Origin: Actinotalea sp. Marseille-Q4924
GTDB lineage: Bacteria; Actinomycetota; Actinomycetes; Actinomycetales; Cellulomonadaceae
Length of the DNA stretch: 64,000 nucleotides
Assembly (NCBI RefSeq): GCF_916618755.1
Contig: NZ_CAKAKB010000001.1
Coordinates: 496,001 to 560,000, forward strand
Direction: 5' to 3'
Part shown: positions 46,927-56,212 of the stretch, one piece after another
How the letters are laid out: the number at the start of each line of letters is the position of its first letter
How positions within the stretch are numbered: position 1 is the stretch's first letter
Position numbers and translations under genes: made by a program
The notes under the pieces: model-generated
Seen by the model: the letters and a program-made list of their open reading frames with translations, nothing else
Databases searched by the model: none
Told to the model about the DNA's origin: nothing

Positions 46927-47907
46927 TCAGAGCTTGCGGAGGCGGACCCGCTCGACCGAGTGGTCGCCGCCCTTGCGCAGGACCAGGGTGGCCCGGCCGC
47001 GGGTCGGCAGGATGTTCTGCTCGAGGTTCGGGGCGTTGATCGAGTCCCAGATGCTCGTCGCCCGCACGACCGCCTCCTCGTCGCTCAGCGAGGCGTACCG
47101 GTGGAAGTACGACGCCGGGTCCGCGAAGGCCGTGCGCCGCAGGGACAGGAACCGGTCGACGTACCACTGGCGGACGTCGCCGGTGCGGGCGTCGACGTAG
47201 ATGGAGAAGTCGAAGAAGTCGCTGACCGCCAGGTTCGACCCGCCCACCGCGGGCCGCGCGGGCTGCAGGACGTTGAGGCCCTCGACGATGAGCACGTCCG
47301 GCCGCCGCACGACGACCTCCCGGTCGCGCACGATGTCGTAGGTGAGGTGGGAGTAGACCGGCGCGCGCACCTCCGCCCGGCCGGCCTTCACCGCGGTGAG
47401 GAAGCGCAGGAGCGAGCGCCGGTCGTAGGACTCCGGGAAGCCCTTGCGGTCCATGAGGCCCCGACGCTCCAGCTCGGCGTTCGGCAGGAGGAAGCCGTCG
47501 GTGGTGACGAGCTCGACCCGGGGCGTCGCCGGCCAGCGCGCCATGAGCTCGCGCAGCAGGCGCGCGGTCGTGGACTTCCCGACCGCCACGGAGCCGGCGA
47601 CGCCGATGACGTACGGGGTCCGGGCGGCGCGCTCCCCGAGGAACGTCGACGACGCGGCGTGCAGCCCGGCCGTCGCCTCGACGTAGAGCGCCAGGAGACG
47701 GGACAGCGGCCGGTAGACCGCGTCCACCTCCGCCAGGTCGATGGGGTCGCCCAGGCCCCGGAGGCGCGCGACGTCGGCGTCGGTCAGCGGGAGCGGCGTC
47801 GCGGCGGAGAGCCGGCTCCACGTCGCCCGGTCCAGGTCGACGTACGGGCTGGCGGGGCTCGTGGGTGGCCCGTGCACCGCCGCACGGGCCACGTCTGCTG
47901 CCGGCAT
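46927..47907 (-). CDS. coaA: Pantothenate kinase, type I
   Basis: First committed step of CoA synthesis: pantothenate + ATP to 4'-phosphopantothenate. 326 aa from the ATG at 47905-47907. P-loop [13 protein letters not shown] (about residues 95-107), then TTDGFLLPN, the [11 protein letters not shown] block and [10 protein letters not shown], all of the bacterial type I (CoaA) fold. The leaderless-type -10 CAGACT lies 6 bp upstream. Divergent from glmS with 54 bp between starts. Confidence 0.95.
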   Translation of the reverse strand: MPAADVARAAVHGPPTSPASPYVDLDRATWSRLSAATPLPLTDADVARLRGLGDPIDLAEVDAVYRPLSRLLALYVEATAGLHAASSTFLGERAARTPYVIGVAGSVAVGKSTTARLLRELMARWPATPRVELVTTDGFLLPNAELERRGLMDRKGFPESYDRRSLLRFLTAVKAGRAEVRAPVYSHLTYDIVRDREVVVRRPDVLIVEGLNVLQPARPAVGGSNLAVSDFFDFSIYVDARTGDVRQWYVDRFLSLRRTAFADPASYFHRYASLSDEEAVVRATSIWDSINAPNLEQNILPTRGRATLVLRKGGDHSVERVRLRKL

Positions 47908-47913
47908 GGGAGC

Positions 47914-47919
47914 AGTCTG
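47914..47919 (-). promoter_or_regulatory. -10 box for coaA, leaderless layout
   Basis: CAGACT on the minus strand, 6 bp before the coaA ATG. Faces the glmS promoter. Confidence 0.45.
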
Positions 47920-47948
47920 CCGGATCCGGCCCACCACGGCCGCCCCAC

Positions 47949-47954
47949 TAGACT
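47949..47954 (+). promoter_or_regulatory. -10 box for glmS, leaderless layout
   Basis: TAGACT ends 7 bp before the glmS ATG at 47962. A 5' leader long enough for the glmS ribozyme known in Firmicutes is therefore unlikely. Confidence 0.5.
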
Positions 47955-47961
47955 CGCGGCC

Positions 47962-49827
47962 ATGTGCGGAATCGTCGGGTACGTCGGGGACCAGCGTGCG
48001 AACGGTCGTCCCCTCGAGGTCGTCATGGGCGGGCTGGCCCGCCTGGAGTACCGGGGCTACGACTCGGCGGGGGTCGCCCTCGTCACGCCGGGAGCCCCGC
48101 AGCTGACCTTCGCCAAGAAGGCCGGCAAGCTCGCCAACCTCACCGCGGAGCTGGACGCGCGGCCGCTGCCGGGGGCGACCGCGGCGATCGGTCACACCCG
48201 GTGGGCGACGCACGGTGCCCCCAACGACGTCAACGCGCACCCGCACCTGTCCGAGGACGGCACGCTCGCCGTCATCCACAACGGCATCGTCGAGAACTTC
48301 GCCCTTCTGCGCGCCGAGCTGGCCGCATCCGGGGTGACGTTCCGCTCCGAGACGGACACCGAGGTCGTCGCCCACCTCGTCGCCGCCGAATACCGGGAGA
48401 CCGGTGATCTCACCCAGGCCGTGCGCACGGTGGCCAACCGGCTGCACGGCACCTTCACCGTGCTGGCCGTGCACGCGGACCGCCCGGACACGGTCGTCGG
48501 GGCGCGGCACGACTCGCCGCTCGTCGTCGGGCTCGGCGAGGGGGAGAACTTCCTCGGCTCGGACGTGGCGGCCTTCATCGCGTACACCAAGGAGGCGATG
48601 GAGCTCGGGCAGGACCAGGTGGTCACGATCACCCCCGACTCCGTGGACGTCGTCGGCTTCGACGGCGAGCACGTCGAGCCCAAGCGCTTCACGGTCGACT
48701 GGGACGCCTCGGCCGCCGAGAAGGGCGGCTTCAGGTCCTTCATGGACAAGGAGATCCACGACCAGCCGCACGCGGTCGCTGACACGCTGCTGGGACGCAC
48801 GGACCTCCAGGGTCGGCTCGTCCTCGACGAGCTCCACGTCGACGAGGCGATCCTGCGCCAGGTCGACAAGATCATCGTGGTGGCGTGCGGCACGGCGGCC
48901 TACGCCGGGCAGGTCGCCAAGTACGCGATCGAGCACTGGTGCCGGATCCCCGTCGAGGTCGAGCTCGCGCACGAGTTCCGCTACCGGGACCCGGTGGTGA
49001 ACTCCCGGACGCTCGTCGTGGCGGTCTCCCAGTCCGGCGAGACGATGGACACGCTCATGGCGGTGCGTCACGCGCGCGAGCAGGGCGCCAAGGTCGTCGC
49101 GATCGTCAACACGCACGGCTCGACGATCCCGCGGGAGTCCGACGCGGTCCTCTACACCCACGCCGGGCCGGAGGTCGCGGTCGCCTCGACGAAGGCCTTC
49201 CTCGCCCAGATCACCGCGGCGTACCTCCTGGGGCTGTACCTCGCCCAGCTGCGCGGGACGAAGTTCCCCGACGAGATCGCCGAGGTCCTGGCCGACCTGC
49301 GGGCGATGCCGGACAAGATCCAGCAGGTCCTCGACGGCGCCGAGCACGTCCGCGAGATCGCGCGGAGCATGGCCGAGGAGAGGTCCGTGCTGTTCCTCGG
49401 CCGGCACGTCGGCTACCCGGTGGCGATGGAGGGCGCGCTGAAGCTCAAGGAGCTCGCGTACATCCACGCCGAGGGCTTCGCGGCCGGCGAGCTCAAGCAC
49501 GGCCCGATCGCCCTCATCGAGCCCGGGCAGCCGGTGTTCGTCATCGTCCCGTCGCCGCGCGGCCGCGACCAGCTGCACAGCAAGGTCGTCTCCAACATCC
49601 AGGAGATCCGCGCCCGCGGTGCGCACACGCTGGTCATCGCCGAGGAGGGCGACGACGCCGTCCTGCCGTACGCGGACGAGGTGTTCCGCATCCCGCAGAC
49701 GCCGACGCTCCTCGCGCCGCTCGTCGCCGTCGTGCCGCTGCAGATCTTCGCGTGCGAGCTCGCCACCGCGAAGGGCCTGGACGTCGACCAGCCCCGCAAC
49801 CTGGCCAAGTCCGTCACGGTCGAGTGA
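47962..49827 (+). CDS. glmS: Glutamine-fructose-6-phosphate aminotransferase
   Basis: Makes glucosamine-6-P from fructose-6-P and glutamine, the entry to UDP-GlcNAc. 621 aa. The N-terminal class II glutaminase begins MCGIVGYVG with catalytic Cys2; HTRWATHG and HNGIVENF bind glutamine. Two SIS domains follow: [13 protein letters not shown] and [10 protein letters not shown] (about 300-440), then the second (about 470-600) and the family's end NLAKSVTVE. The start is fixed because Cys2 must follow Met. acpS follows after 67 bp. Confidence 0.97.
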   Translation: MCGIVGYVGDQRANGRPLEVVMGGLARLEYRGYDSAGVALVTPGAPQLTFAKKAGKLANLTAELDARPLPGATAAIGHTRWATHGAPNDVNAHPHLSEDGTLAVIHNGIVENFALLRAELAASGVTFRSETDTEVVAHLVAAEYRETGDLTQAVRTVANRLHGTFTVLAVHADRPDTVVGARHDSPLVVGLGEGENFLGSDVAAFIAYTKEAMELGQDQVVTITPDSVDVVGFDGEHVEPKRFTVDWDASAAEKGGFRSFMDKEIHDQPHAVADTLLGRTDLQGRLVLDELHVDEAILRQVDKIIVVACGTAAYAGQVAKYAIEHWCRIPVEVELAHEFRYRDPVVNSRTLVVAVSQSGETMDTLMAVRHAREQGAKVVAIVNTHGSTIPRESDAVLYTHAGPEVAVASTKAFLAQITAAYLLGLYLAQLRGTKFPDEIAEVLADLRAMPDKIQQVLDGAEHVREIARSMAEERSVLFLGRHVGYPVAMEGALKLKELAYIHAEGFAAGELKHGPIALIEPGQPVFVIVPSPRGRDQLHSKVVSNIQEIRARGAHTLVIAEEGDDAVLPYADEVFRIPQTPTLLAPLVAVVPLQIFACELATAKGLDVDQPRNLAKSVTVE

Positions 49828-49894
49828 CCCTCCGGCCGTCGCGGGGGCGGACGACGACGGCGGTCTCCCCGCACGCGGCGCCGGTGGTGGCGCC

Positions 49895-50248
49895 GTGATC
49901 GTGGGCGTGGGGATCGACGTCGTGGACGTCGCACGCTTCCTCGCGACGCTGGAGCGCAGCCCCGGCCTGGTCGAGCGGCTGTTCACGCCGGAGGAGCGCG
50001 ACGTGCCGCCGACCTCGCTCGCGGCGCGGTTCGCGGCGAAGGAGGCCATCGCGAAGGCGCTCGGCGCGCCCGGGGGCATGTCGTGGCAGGACGCGACGGT
50101 CCACCGGATCGCCGGCGGCCCGCCGGAGGTGGAGCTCCGCGGCACCGTCCTGGCCCGCGCCGCCGAGCTCGGGGTCGAGCGGTGGCACCTGTCGATCTCG
50201 CACGACGCGGGTATCGCGTCGGCGATCGCCATCGCGGAGCGCGACTGA
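49895..50248 (+). CDS. acpS: Holo-[acyl-carrier-protein] synthase
   Basis: Transfers 4'-phosphopantetheine from CoA to apo-ACP. GTG 49895 starts [20 protein letters not shown], the magnesium Asp block at the N-terminus. [12 protein letters not shown] is the second signature, and the fold ends [15 protein letters not shown]. 117 aa, normal for the group I AcpS family. It shares CoA use with nearby coaA. A bidirectional terminator follows before the convergent LLM gene. Confidence 0.94.
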   Translation: MIVGVGIDVVDVARFLATLERSPGLVERLFTPEERDVPPTSLAARFAAKEAIAKALGAPGGMSWQDATVHRIAGGPPEVELRGTVLARAAELGVERWHLSISHDAGIASAIAIAERD

Positions 50249-50278
50249 CCCGAGGACGCCGTCGGCCGCCGGGCAGAG

Positions 50279-50313
50279 CGAGGGCCCGACGCCGCCGCGG
50301 CGCCGGGCCCTCG
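50279..50313. terminator. Bidirectional terminator between acpS and the LLM gene
   Basis: A 15-bp stem 50279-50293/50299-50313 with one mismatch, between two convergent genes. Confidence 0.75.
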
Positions 50314-50322
50314 GACCCGCGG

Positions 50323-51312
50323 TCAGCCGAGCAGCGCCGGCACGACCTCGCGCTCGAACAGCTCGATGCCGGACCGGTCGTACGCCGCCTCGACGAAGTA
50401 CGTGATCGCGTACGTCATGCCGAGGCCCTGCAGCTCGGTGAGCCGCTCGACGATCTGCTCCGGCGTGCCGACGAGCGGGCCGGTGCGGAAGCTCTCGAGC
50501 GTCGACTCCGCCTTGCTCGGGGTGGCCTTGCGGTAGTGCTCCCCGATCCAGGCGAGCCGCTCGTCGACCTCGGCCTGGTCGCGCCCGATGACGACGTTGT
50601 AGTTGGCGGAGCGGACGATGTGGTCGAAGTCGCGGCCGAGGTCCTCGCAGTGGCCGCGCAGCACCTCCGACTTGTGGGCGAAGCCCTCGGGCGACCCGTC
50701 GAAGTTCGTGTACTGCGCGTACTGCGCCGCGGTGCGCAGCGTCTTCTTCTCGCCGCCGCCGGCGATCCAGAACGGGATGCCGCCCGGCTGCAGCGGCTGG
50801 GGGCGGACCTGCGCGCCGTCGACCTGGTAGTAGCGGCCGTCGAGCGTCGCCTCGCCCTTCTCCCACGCCTGCTTCATGATCTCGACCCCCTCGTGCAGGG
50901 CGCCGAGCCGGTCACCCGCGCTCGGGAAGCCGTACCCGTAGGCGAGCCACTCGTGCTCGTACCAGCCGGCGCCGATGCCCATCTCGACCCGCCCGCCGCT
51001 GATGAGGTCGACGGTGGCGGCGACCTTCGCGAGGTAGGCCGGGTTCCGGTAGGCCATGCACGTGCACATCTGGCCGAGGCGCACCCGCGAGGTGCTCACG
51101 GCGTAGGCGGCCATGAGGGTCCACGCCTCGTGGGTGGCCTGGTCGGTCGGCTCGGGGACGGTGTGGAAGTGGTCGTAGACCCAGATCGACTCCCAGGCGT
51201 CACCGGAGTCGGCGTGCCGGGCGAGGGCGTCCATGGTCGACCACTGCTGCGAGGGGTCGATGCCGACGAGGTCCATCCGCCAGCCCTGTGGGATGAAGAG
51301 TCCGAAGCGCAT
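50323..51312 (-). CDS. LLM class F420-dependent oxidoreductase
   Basis: Luciferase-like flavin-type oxidoreductase, predicted to use coenzyme F420. 329 aa, starting MRFGLFIPQGWRMDLVGIDP. A TIM-barrel pattern with WESIWVYDHFHTVP, RVRLGQMCTCMAYRNPAYLA, RVEMGIGAGWYEHEWLAYGY and the late PFWIAGGGEKKTLR. This matches the subgroup named for F420 in actinobacteria, but cofactor choice is inferred. Substrate unknown. Start ATG at 51310-51312, 7 bp after TAGGTT on the minus strand. Divergent from nnr, 61 bp apart. Confidence 0.85.
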   Translation of the reverse strand: MRFGLFIPQGWRMDLVGIDPSQQWSTMDALARHADSGDAWESIWVYDHFHTVPEPTDQATHEAWTLMAAYAVSTSRVRLGQMCTCMAYRNPAYLAKVAATVDLISGGRVEMGIGAGWYEHEWLAYGYGFPSAGDRLGALHEGVEIMKQAWEKGEATLDGRYYQVDGAQVRPQPLQPGGIPFWIAGGGEKKTLRTAAQYAQYTNFDGSPEGFAHKSEVLRGHCEDLGRDFDHIVRSANYNVVIGRDQAEVDERLAWIGEHYRKATPSKAESTLESFRTGPLVGTPEQIVERLTELQGLGMTYAITYFVEAAYDRSGIELFEREVVPALLG

Positions 51313-51319
51313 GGGGGAC

Positions 51320-51325
51320 AACCTA
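51320..51325 (-). promoter_or_regulatory. -10 box for the LLM gene
   Basis: TAGGTT on the minus strand, 7 bp before the ATG. Leaderless layout. Confidence 0.45.
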
Positions 51326-51361
51326 GACCGCGGCCGCCCCGCACGCCTGCGCCGGCCGGGG

Positions 51362-51367
51362 CAGGAT
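51362..51367 (+). promoter_or_regulatory. -10-like box for nnr
   Basis: CAGGAT ends 6 bp before the GTG at 51374. Leaderless layout, weaker box. Confidence 0.4.
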
Positions 51368-51373
51368 GGGACC

Positions 51374-52999
51374 GTGATCGAGGCCTTCACCGCCGCGGAC
51401 GTCCGCGCCGCCGAGCAGCCGCTGCTCGCCGGCGAGCGCGGGTACGCGGGCGGGCTCATGCACCACGCCGCGACGGCGCTGGCGCTCCACGTCCGTCGTC
51501 TCCTGCGGGAGCGCGTCGGTGGGCGTGGCCGGGTGGCCGGCGCGACCGTCGTCGGGCTCGTGGGCGCGGGCAACAACGGCGGGGACACCCTGCACGCGCT
51601 CGCGCTGCTGGCGCGGCACGGCGTCCGCACGGTGGCGGTCCTCGTCGACACCCGCGTCCACGAGGGCGGGCTGACCGCGCACCGGGCCGCCGGTGGGCAG
51701 GTGCTCCGCCTGCCCGAGGCCGTGCCCGACGCGGCGGGGCCCGCTGTGGACGTCGGGGCCTCGGCGTGGCTGGGAGACGTGCTCGCGGAGGCGGCCGCGG
51801 CCGACGTCGTGCTCGACGGGTTGCTGGGCATCGGTGCCCGGGGAGGTCTGCGGGGCACGGGTGCCGAGGTGGTCCAGCTCCTCGCGGAGGTCCTGGGCCA
51901 GCTCGAGGGGGTGGCGGGCGGCGCCCCGCGCTCCGGCCGGACCGTCCCCGTCCGGCCGACCGTCGTCGCCGTGGACGTCCCCTCGGGCATCGACGTGGGC
52001 ACGGGCGCGGTGCCCGGTCCTGTGCTGCCCGCCGACCTCACGGTGACCTTCGGCGCGACGAAGCCCGGCCTGCTCCTGCCCCCCGCGGCGCACCTGGCGG
52101 GCCGCGTCGAGGTCGTCGACCTGGGCCTGGGGCCGGTGTTGGAACAGCGCTCCGCCGCCCCGGCCGTGGTCCGCCTGGACGCCGCCGACGTCGCGCGGCT
52201 CTGGCCGGTCCCCGGGTACTCCGGGCACAAGTACAGCCGCGGCGTCGTCGGCGTGGTGGCCGGGACCGCGACGTACCCGGGGGCGGCCGTGCTCACCGTC
52301 GCGGGGGCCCAGGGCGCCGGGTGCGGGATGGTCCGGTACGTCGGCCCGGACCGCGTGCGTGATGCCGTCGTCGCGGCCCACCCGGAGGTCGTCACAGGAG
52401 GGGACGCGGACGTCCGGGTGCAGGCGTGGGTGCTCGGCCCGGGCCTGGACCCGGCGGAGGAGGAGCAGGCGCGCCGGGCCCGCGCCGCCCTCGCGGCGGC
52501 GGTCCCCGAGCACCTGCCCGTCGTGCTCGACGCCGGAGCGCTGGGTCTGCTCCCGGACCGGTTGCCGCCGCGCGTCGTGCTCACCCCGCACGCCGGCGAG
52601 CTCGCCCGGCTGCTCGGGTCGCGGCGGGTCGACGTGGACCGGGAGGACGTCGAGGCCGAGCCGCTGCGCTGGGCGCGCGAGGCTCACGACCGCACGGGTG
52701 CGACCGTCCTGCTCAAGGGGGCGGTCACCGTCGTCGTGGGGCCGCACGGGGCGTTCGCGCAGGCGGATGCGCCCGCATGGCTGGCCACCGCGGGCGCCGG
52801 TGACGTCCTCGCCGGCGTGCTGGGAGCGCTGCTCGCCGGCCGCGGGGACCTGGCCGCCCCCGACGACGTCGCGCGGCTCGCCGCGGCGGCCGCGTGCGTG
52901 CACGGCCTCGCCGCGCACCGCGCGAACCCCGGGGGGCCGGTGACCGCCGGCGACGTCGCCCGGGCGCTGCCCGGCACGGTGGCGGACCTGCTCCGGTGA
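51374..52999 (+). CDS. nnr: Bifunctional NAD(P)H-hydrate epimerase / ADP-dependent dehydratase
   Basis: Repairs damaged NAD(P)H hydrates. 541 aa from GTG 51374. The N-terminal YjeF_N epimerase half (1-235) has GAGNNGGDTLHALALL (phosphate loop, about 57-72) and AVDVPSGIDVGTGAVPG. The C-terminal ribokinase-like dehydratase half (about 270-541) has PGYSGHKYSRGVVGVVAG, the LTPHAGELARLLG block and the ATP-site TAGAGDVLAGVLGALLA. Residues 180-198 are an inserted Gly/Arg loop. Both active halves look complete. alr lies 94 bp downstream. Confidence 0.94.
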   Translation: MIEAFTAADVRAAEQPLLAGERGYAGGLMHHAATALALHVRRLLRERVGGRGRVAGATVVGLVGAGNNGGDTLHALALLARHGVRTVAVLVDTRVHEGGLTAHRAAGGQVLRLPEAVPDAAGPAVDVGASAWLGDVLAEAAAADVVLDGLLGIGARGGLRGTGAEVVQLLAEVLGQLEGVAGGAPRSGRTVPVRPTVVAVDVPSGIDVGTGAVPGPVLPADLTVTFGATKPGLLLPPAAHLAGRVEVVDLGLGPVLEQRSAAPAVVRLDAADVARLWPVPGYSGHKYSRGVVGVVAGTATYPGAAVLTVAGAQGAGCGMVRYVGPDRVRDAVVAAHPEVVTGGDADVRVQAWVLGPGLDPAEEEQARRARAALAAAVPEHLPVVLDAGALGLLPDRLPPRVVLTPHAGELARLLGSRRVDVDREDVEAEPLRWAREAHDRTGATVLLKGAVTVVVGPHGAFAQADAPAWLATAGAGDVLAGVLGALLAGRGDLAAPDDVARLAAAAACVHGLAAHRANPGGPVTAGDVARALPGTVADLLR

Positions 53000-53080
53000 C
53001 CGGGACGGGGCCGGGCGACCGTGGTCGTCCCGATGTGACCCGGCCGCCTGCGGTGACGCCGTCCGTGGTGGCCGCGGTGG

Positions 53081-53086
53081 GAGACT
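53081..53086 (+). promoter_or_regulatory. -10-like box for alr
   Basis: GAGACT ends 7 bp before the GTG at 53094. Leaderless layout, weak first base. Confidence 0.35.
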
Positions 53087-53093
53087 GGCGCGC

Positions 53094-54296
53094 GTGAGCA
53101 GCCACCCGAGCAGCTACCCGGGCCGCGCCGTCGTCGACCTGGCCGCCATCCGCTCCAACGTCGCCGCCCTGCGCGAGCACGCGGGCGACGCGGCGGTCAT
53201 GGCGGTCGTCAAGGCGGACGGCTACGGGCACGGCCTCCTGCCCAGCGCCCGTGCCGCGCTCGCGGGCGGTGCCACCTGGCTCGGTGTGGCGCAGGTGGAC
53301 GAGGCGCTCGCCCTGCGCGAGTCCGGCGTCACCGTGCCGGTGCTGGCATGGCTGTACGCGCCGGGGGCGCCGCTCGAGCGCGCCGTGGCCGCGGGCGTGG
53401 ACCTGTCCGTCGCGGCGCGGTGGGCCCTCGACGACGTCGTCGCGGCGGCCCGGTCGGCGGGAGTCACCGCGCGCGTGCACGTCAAGGTGGACACGGGGCT
53501 GGGCCGCAACGGCGTGGGGCCGGACGAGCTGGCGGACCTCCTCGACGCCGCGCTGCGCGCCCAGGCCGAGGGTGCGGTCGCCGTCGTCGGGCTGTGGTCG
53601 CACCTGGCCTTCGCGGACGCACCCGACCACCCGACGGTGCGCGGTCAGGCCGAGGTGTTCGCGGGGGCGATCGCGCTCGCCGAGCGCGCCGGTGCGCGCC
53701 TCGAGGTCCGGCACCTGGCGAACTCCGCCGCGACCCTCACCGACGCGAGCGTCCACTACGACCTCGTTCGGCCCGGGCTCGCCGTCTACGGCCTCTCACC
53801 GGTCCCGCAGGTGGGCGGCCCCGCGTCGTTCGGGCTGACGCCCGCCATGCGCCTCGAGGCGGACCTCGCGCTGGTCAAGCGCGTGCCTGCGGGGCAGGGC
53901 GTCTCGTACGCGCACGCCTACACGACGACGGGCGAGACGGTGCTGGGTCTCGTGCCGATCGGGTACGCCGACGGCGTCCCGCGGCACGCCTCAGGAACGC
54001 AGGACCGCTGGGGTGGTCCGGTGCAGGTCGGCCGCCGGCGGCTCGGGGTCGCGGGACGGGTGTGCATGGACCAGGTCGTCCTCGACCTCGGGCCGGACGC
54101 GACGGAGCGGGCGGGGGACACGGTCGTGCTCTTCGGCTCCGGTGCCGACGGCGAGCCCACCGCCGAGGACTGGGCGCAGGCCGCGGGGACGATCTCCTAC
54201 GAGATCATCACGCGCGTGGGGGCACGCGTGCCGCGCGTCGTCGTCGGCGACGCGGCGGTGGATGCCGAGGCCGGGGTGGACGAGGACCTCGCGTGA
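53094..54296 (+). CDS. alr: Alanine racemase
   Basis: PLP enzyme that makes D-alanine for peptidoglycan. 400 aa from GTG 53094. PLP lysine 40 lies in AVVKADGYGHG. KVDTGLGRNGV gives the Arg loop, and the catalytic Tyr of the second chain is in SYAHAYTTTGETVLGLVPIG. The N-terminal TIM barrel and C-terminal beta domain are complete. The stop overlaps tsaE by 4 bp, so alr and tsaE are translated together. Confidence 0.96.
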   Translation: MSSHPSSYPGRAVVDLAAIRSNVAALREHAGDAAVMAVVKADGYGHGLLPSARAALAGGATWLGVAQVDEALALRESGVTVPVLAWLYAPGAPLERAVAAGVDLSVAARWALDDVVAAARSAGVTARVHVKVDTGLGRNGVGPDELADLLDAALRAQAEGAVAVVGLWSHLAFADAPDHPTVRGQAEVFAGAIALAERAGARLEVRHLANSAATLTDASVHYDLVRPGLAVYGLSPVPQVGGPASFGLTPAMRLEADLALVKRVPAGQGVSYAHAYTTTGETVLGLVPIGYADGVPRHASGTQDRWGGPVQVGRRRLGVAGRVCMDQVVLDLGPDATERAGDTVVLFGSGADGEPTAEDWAQAAGTISYEIITRVGARVPRVVVGDAAVDAEAGVDEDLA

Positions 54297-54847
54297 CCGG
54301 TCGCGGGCTGGAGGCCGCCGCCGGTGCCCAGGGGGCAGGGCAGGCGGGTGACGGCGCGGTCGTGCACGTGCCCGGCGACGCCGACGCGATGCGCGCCTAC
54401 GGCCGCCGGGTCGCCGACCTCCTGCGGGCCGGGGACCTCGTCGTGCTCACCGGTCCGTTGGGCGCGGGGAAGACCACGTTCACGCAGGGCCTCGGGGAGG
54501 GCCTGGGCGTGCGCGGCCAGGTGGCCTCGCCGACGTTCATCATCGCCCGCGTCCACCCGCCGCTCGGCGCCGGGCCCGCGCTGGTCCACGTGGACGCGTA
54601 CCGGCTCGGGTCGCTGGACGAGCTCGACGCCCTGGACCTCGACGAGAGCCTCGAGGACTCCGTCACGGTCGTGGAGTGGGGTGAGGGGCTCGCAGAGGTG
54701 CTGTCGGAGGACCGCCTCGAGGTGACGATCACGCGGCCCGTCGGCGGGACGTCGGACGCGGACCTCGAGCAGGCCGACGTCGGCGAGCGGCACGTCGCCG
54801 TGCGGGGCGTCGGGCCCCGCTGGGCCGGGGTCGTGCTCCCCGCCTGA
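54293..54847 (+). CDS. tsaE: tRNA threonylcarbamoyladenosine synthesis ATPase TsaE
   Basis: P-loop ATPase that assists TsaBD in making t6A37 on ANN-decoding tRNAs. GTG start in GTGA overlap with alr. 184 aa; Walker A LTGPLGAGKTTFTQGLGEGL (about residues 48-67), SPTFIIARVH, HVDAYRL and VVEWGEGL in family order. The first 25 residues are a Gly/Ala leader. tsaB follows after 66 bp with its own -10-like box. Confidence 0.94.
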   Translation: MTGRGLEAAAGAQGAGQAGDGAVVHVPGDADAMRAYGRRVADLLRAGDLVVLTGPLGAGKTTFTQGLGEGLGVRGQVASPTFIIARVHPPLGAGPALVHVDAYRLGSLDELDALDLDESLEDSVTVVEWGEGLAEVLSEDRLEVTITRPVGGTSDADLEQADVGERHVAVRGVGPRWAGVVLPA

Positions 54848-54901
54848 CCGGCCGTCGTCCGGCAGGCCGCCGGTGCGCCGCGGCGCCGTCGCGGGCGGTG
54901 C

Positions 54902-54907
54902 GAGGAT
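54902..54907 (+). promoter_or_regulatory. -10-like box for tsaB
   Basis: GAGGAT ends 6 bp before the GTG at 54914. Confidence 0.35.
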
Positions 54908-54913
54908 GTCGCC

Positions 54914-55615
54914 GTGCTGCTCGCCCTCGACACCTCCGCGGACATCACCGTCGCTCTGGTGACCCCCGACGGGACCGCCGCGCTCGCCGCGCGCCGCGTC
55001 GAGGAGCCGCGCCGGCACGCCGAGCTGCTGTCACCGCTGGTCACCGAGGTGCTGCGGGAGGCCGGTGCGGACCGGCGTGACCTGACGGCCGTCGTCGTCG
55101 GGACGGGCCCGGCGCCCTTCACCGGGCTGCGGGCGGGGCTCGTGACGGCACGGACCTTCGCGTTCGCCCTCGGGCTTCCGGTGCACGGGGTGTGCAGCCT
55201 GGACGCGCTCGCGGCCCAGGCGTACCGGGATCGCGCCGCCGATCCCGCGCAGGAGGTCGTCGTCCTCACCGACGCGCGGCGCCGCGAGGTCTACCACGCA
55301 CGCTACGCCGCCCGGGCGGAGGCCCCCGGCGCGCTGGCGCTGCTGGACGGTCCCGGCGTCGCGCGCCCCGCCGAGCTGGCGGCGGCGGGTGCGCTCTCGG
55401 ACGCCGTCGTCGTCGGCCCGGGGGTCGTGCTCCACGCCGACGACGTCGTGCCGGCCGGCCGCGCCGAGCACGGCCCGCTGCACGTCGACGCGGTGGTGCT
55501 CGCCGCGCTGGCCCTGGCCCGCGCTGACGCAGGGGTCCCGCAGCCGGCCGAGCCGCTGTACCTGCGGCGGCCGGACGTCATGCCGGCCGCGTCGCGCAAG
55601 CGGGCCGGCCGGTGA
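54914..55615 (+). CDS. tsaB: tRNA threonylcarbamoyladenosine synthesis protein TsaB
   Basis: Non-catalytic ASKHA partner of TsaD in the t6A complex. 233 aa, starting MLLALDTSADITVALVTPDG. GTGPAPFTGLRAGLVTARTF is the TsaB hallmark. The C-terminal half is shorter and less conserved, as usual. The stop overlaps rimI by 4 bp, the common tsaB-rimI pairing. Confidence 0.93.
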   Translation: MLLALDTSADITVALVTPDGTAALAARRVEEPRRHAELLSPLVTEVLREAGADRRDLTAVVVGTGPAPFTGLRAGLVTARTFAFALGLPVHGVCSLDALAAQAYRDRAADPAQEVVVLTDARRREVYHARYAARAEAPGALALLDGPGVARPAELAAAGALSDAVVVGPGVVLHADDVVPAGRAEHGPLHVDAVVLAALALARADAGVPQPAEPLYLRRPDVMPAASRKRAGR

Positions 55616-56142
55616 GCGAGCGGACGGGCGAGGCGCGGACGGTCCCGGCCCTCCGGCCCCTGACCGAGGAGGACCTGCCGCGCCTCGTCGAGCTCGAGGA
55701 GCGGCTGTTCGCCCCGTCGGCGTGGTCCGCCGGGATGCTCACGGAGGAGCTGCGCGCGCCGGGGCGGTGGTACGTCGGGATCGACGCCGACGCGTCGCCC
55801 GGTCCGGTGGGCGGCACCTCGTCCGACGGCGCAGCACGCGGCCGGTCCTCGCGGCTCGTCGCGTACGCGGGCCTGTGGTTCGACGGGGACGTCGGGCAGG
55901 TCATGACCCTGGGCGTCGACCCGGCCGCCCAGCGGCGCGGCCTCGGCACGATCCTGCTGCACGCGCTCGTCGGACGGGCGCGGGAGCTGGGCGCCGAAGC
56001 GGTGCTCCTCGAGGTGCGCGTCGACAACGCGCCCGCGATCGCGCTCTACCGCGGGCACGGCTTCGAGGTGCTCGGACGCCGGCGTCGGTACTACCAGCCC
56101 GAGGGTGTCGACGCCTTCACCATGCGGCTGCCCCTGCGCTGA
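55612..56142 (+). CDS. rimI: Ribosomal-protein-alanine N-acetyltransferase RimI
   Basis: GNAT acetyltransferase that acetylates the N-terminus of S18 in E. coli. 176 aa from the GTG overlapping the tsaB stop. Acetyl-CoA loop: DPAAQRRGLGTILLHAL (the R-R-x-G-x-G/A signature, about 103-119). DNAPAIALYRGHGFEVLGRR gives the C-terminal pair of motifs, and the fold ends at the RRYYQPEGVDAFTM loop. Residues 60-78 are a Gly/Ser-rich insertion. Target inferred from context and family. Confidence 0.88.
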   Translation: MSERTGEARTVPALRPLTEEDLPRLVELEERLFAPSAWSAGMLTEELRAPGRWYVGIDADASPGPVGGTSSDGAARGRSSRLVAYAGLWFDGDVGQVMTLGVDPAAQRRGLGTILLHALVGRARELGAEAVLLEVRVDNAPAIALYRGHGFEVLGRRRRYYQPEGVDAFTMRLPLR

Positions 56143-56212
56143 GGGCCGACGGCCCGGGCACCGCGGCACCGACGGTCACCGACCGGGACGGACAAGGCCG
56201 GGCGCGCATGCC

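Noticed and set aside
47948-47961. glmS ribozyme before glmS
   Set aside because: The gene has a leaderless-type -10 seven bases before its ATG, leaving no 5' leader, and no ribozyme-like sequence is seen. The known examples are mainly Firmicutes.
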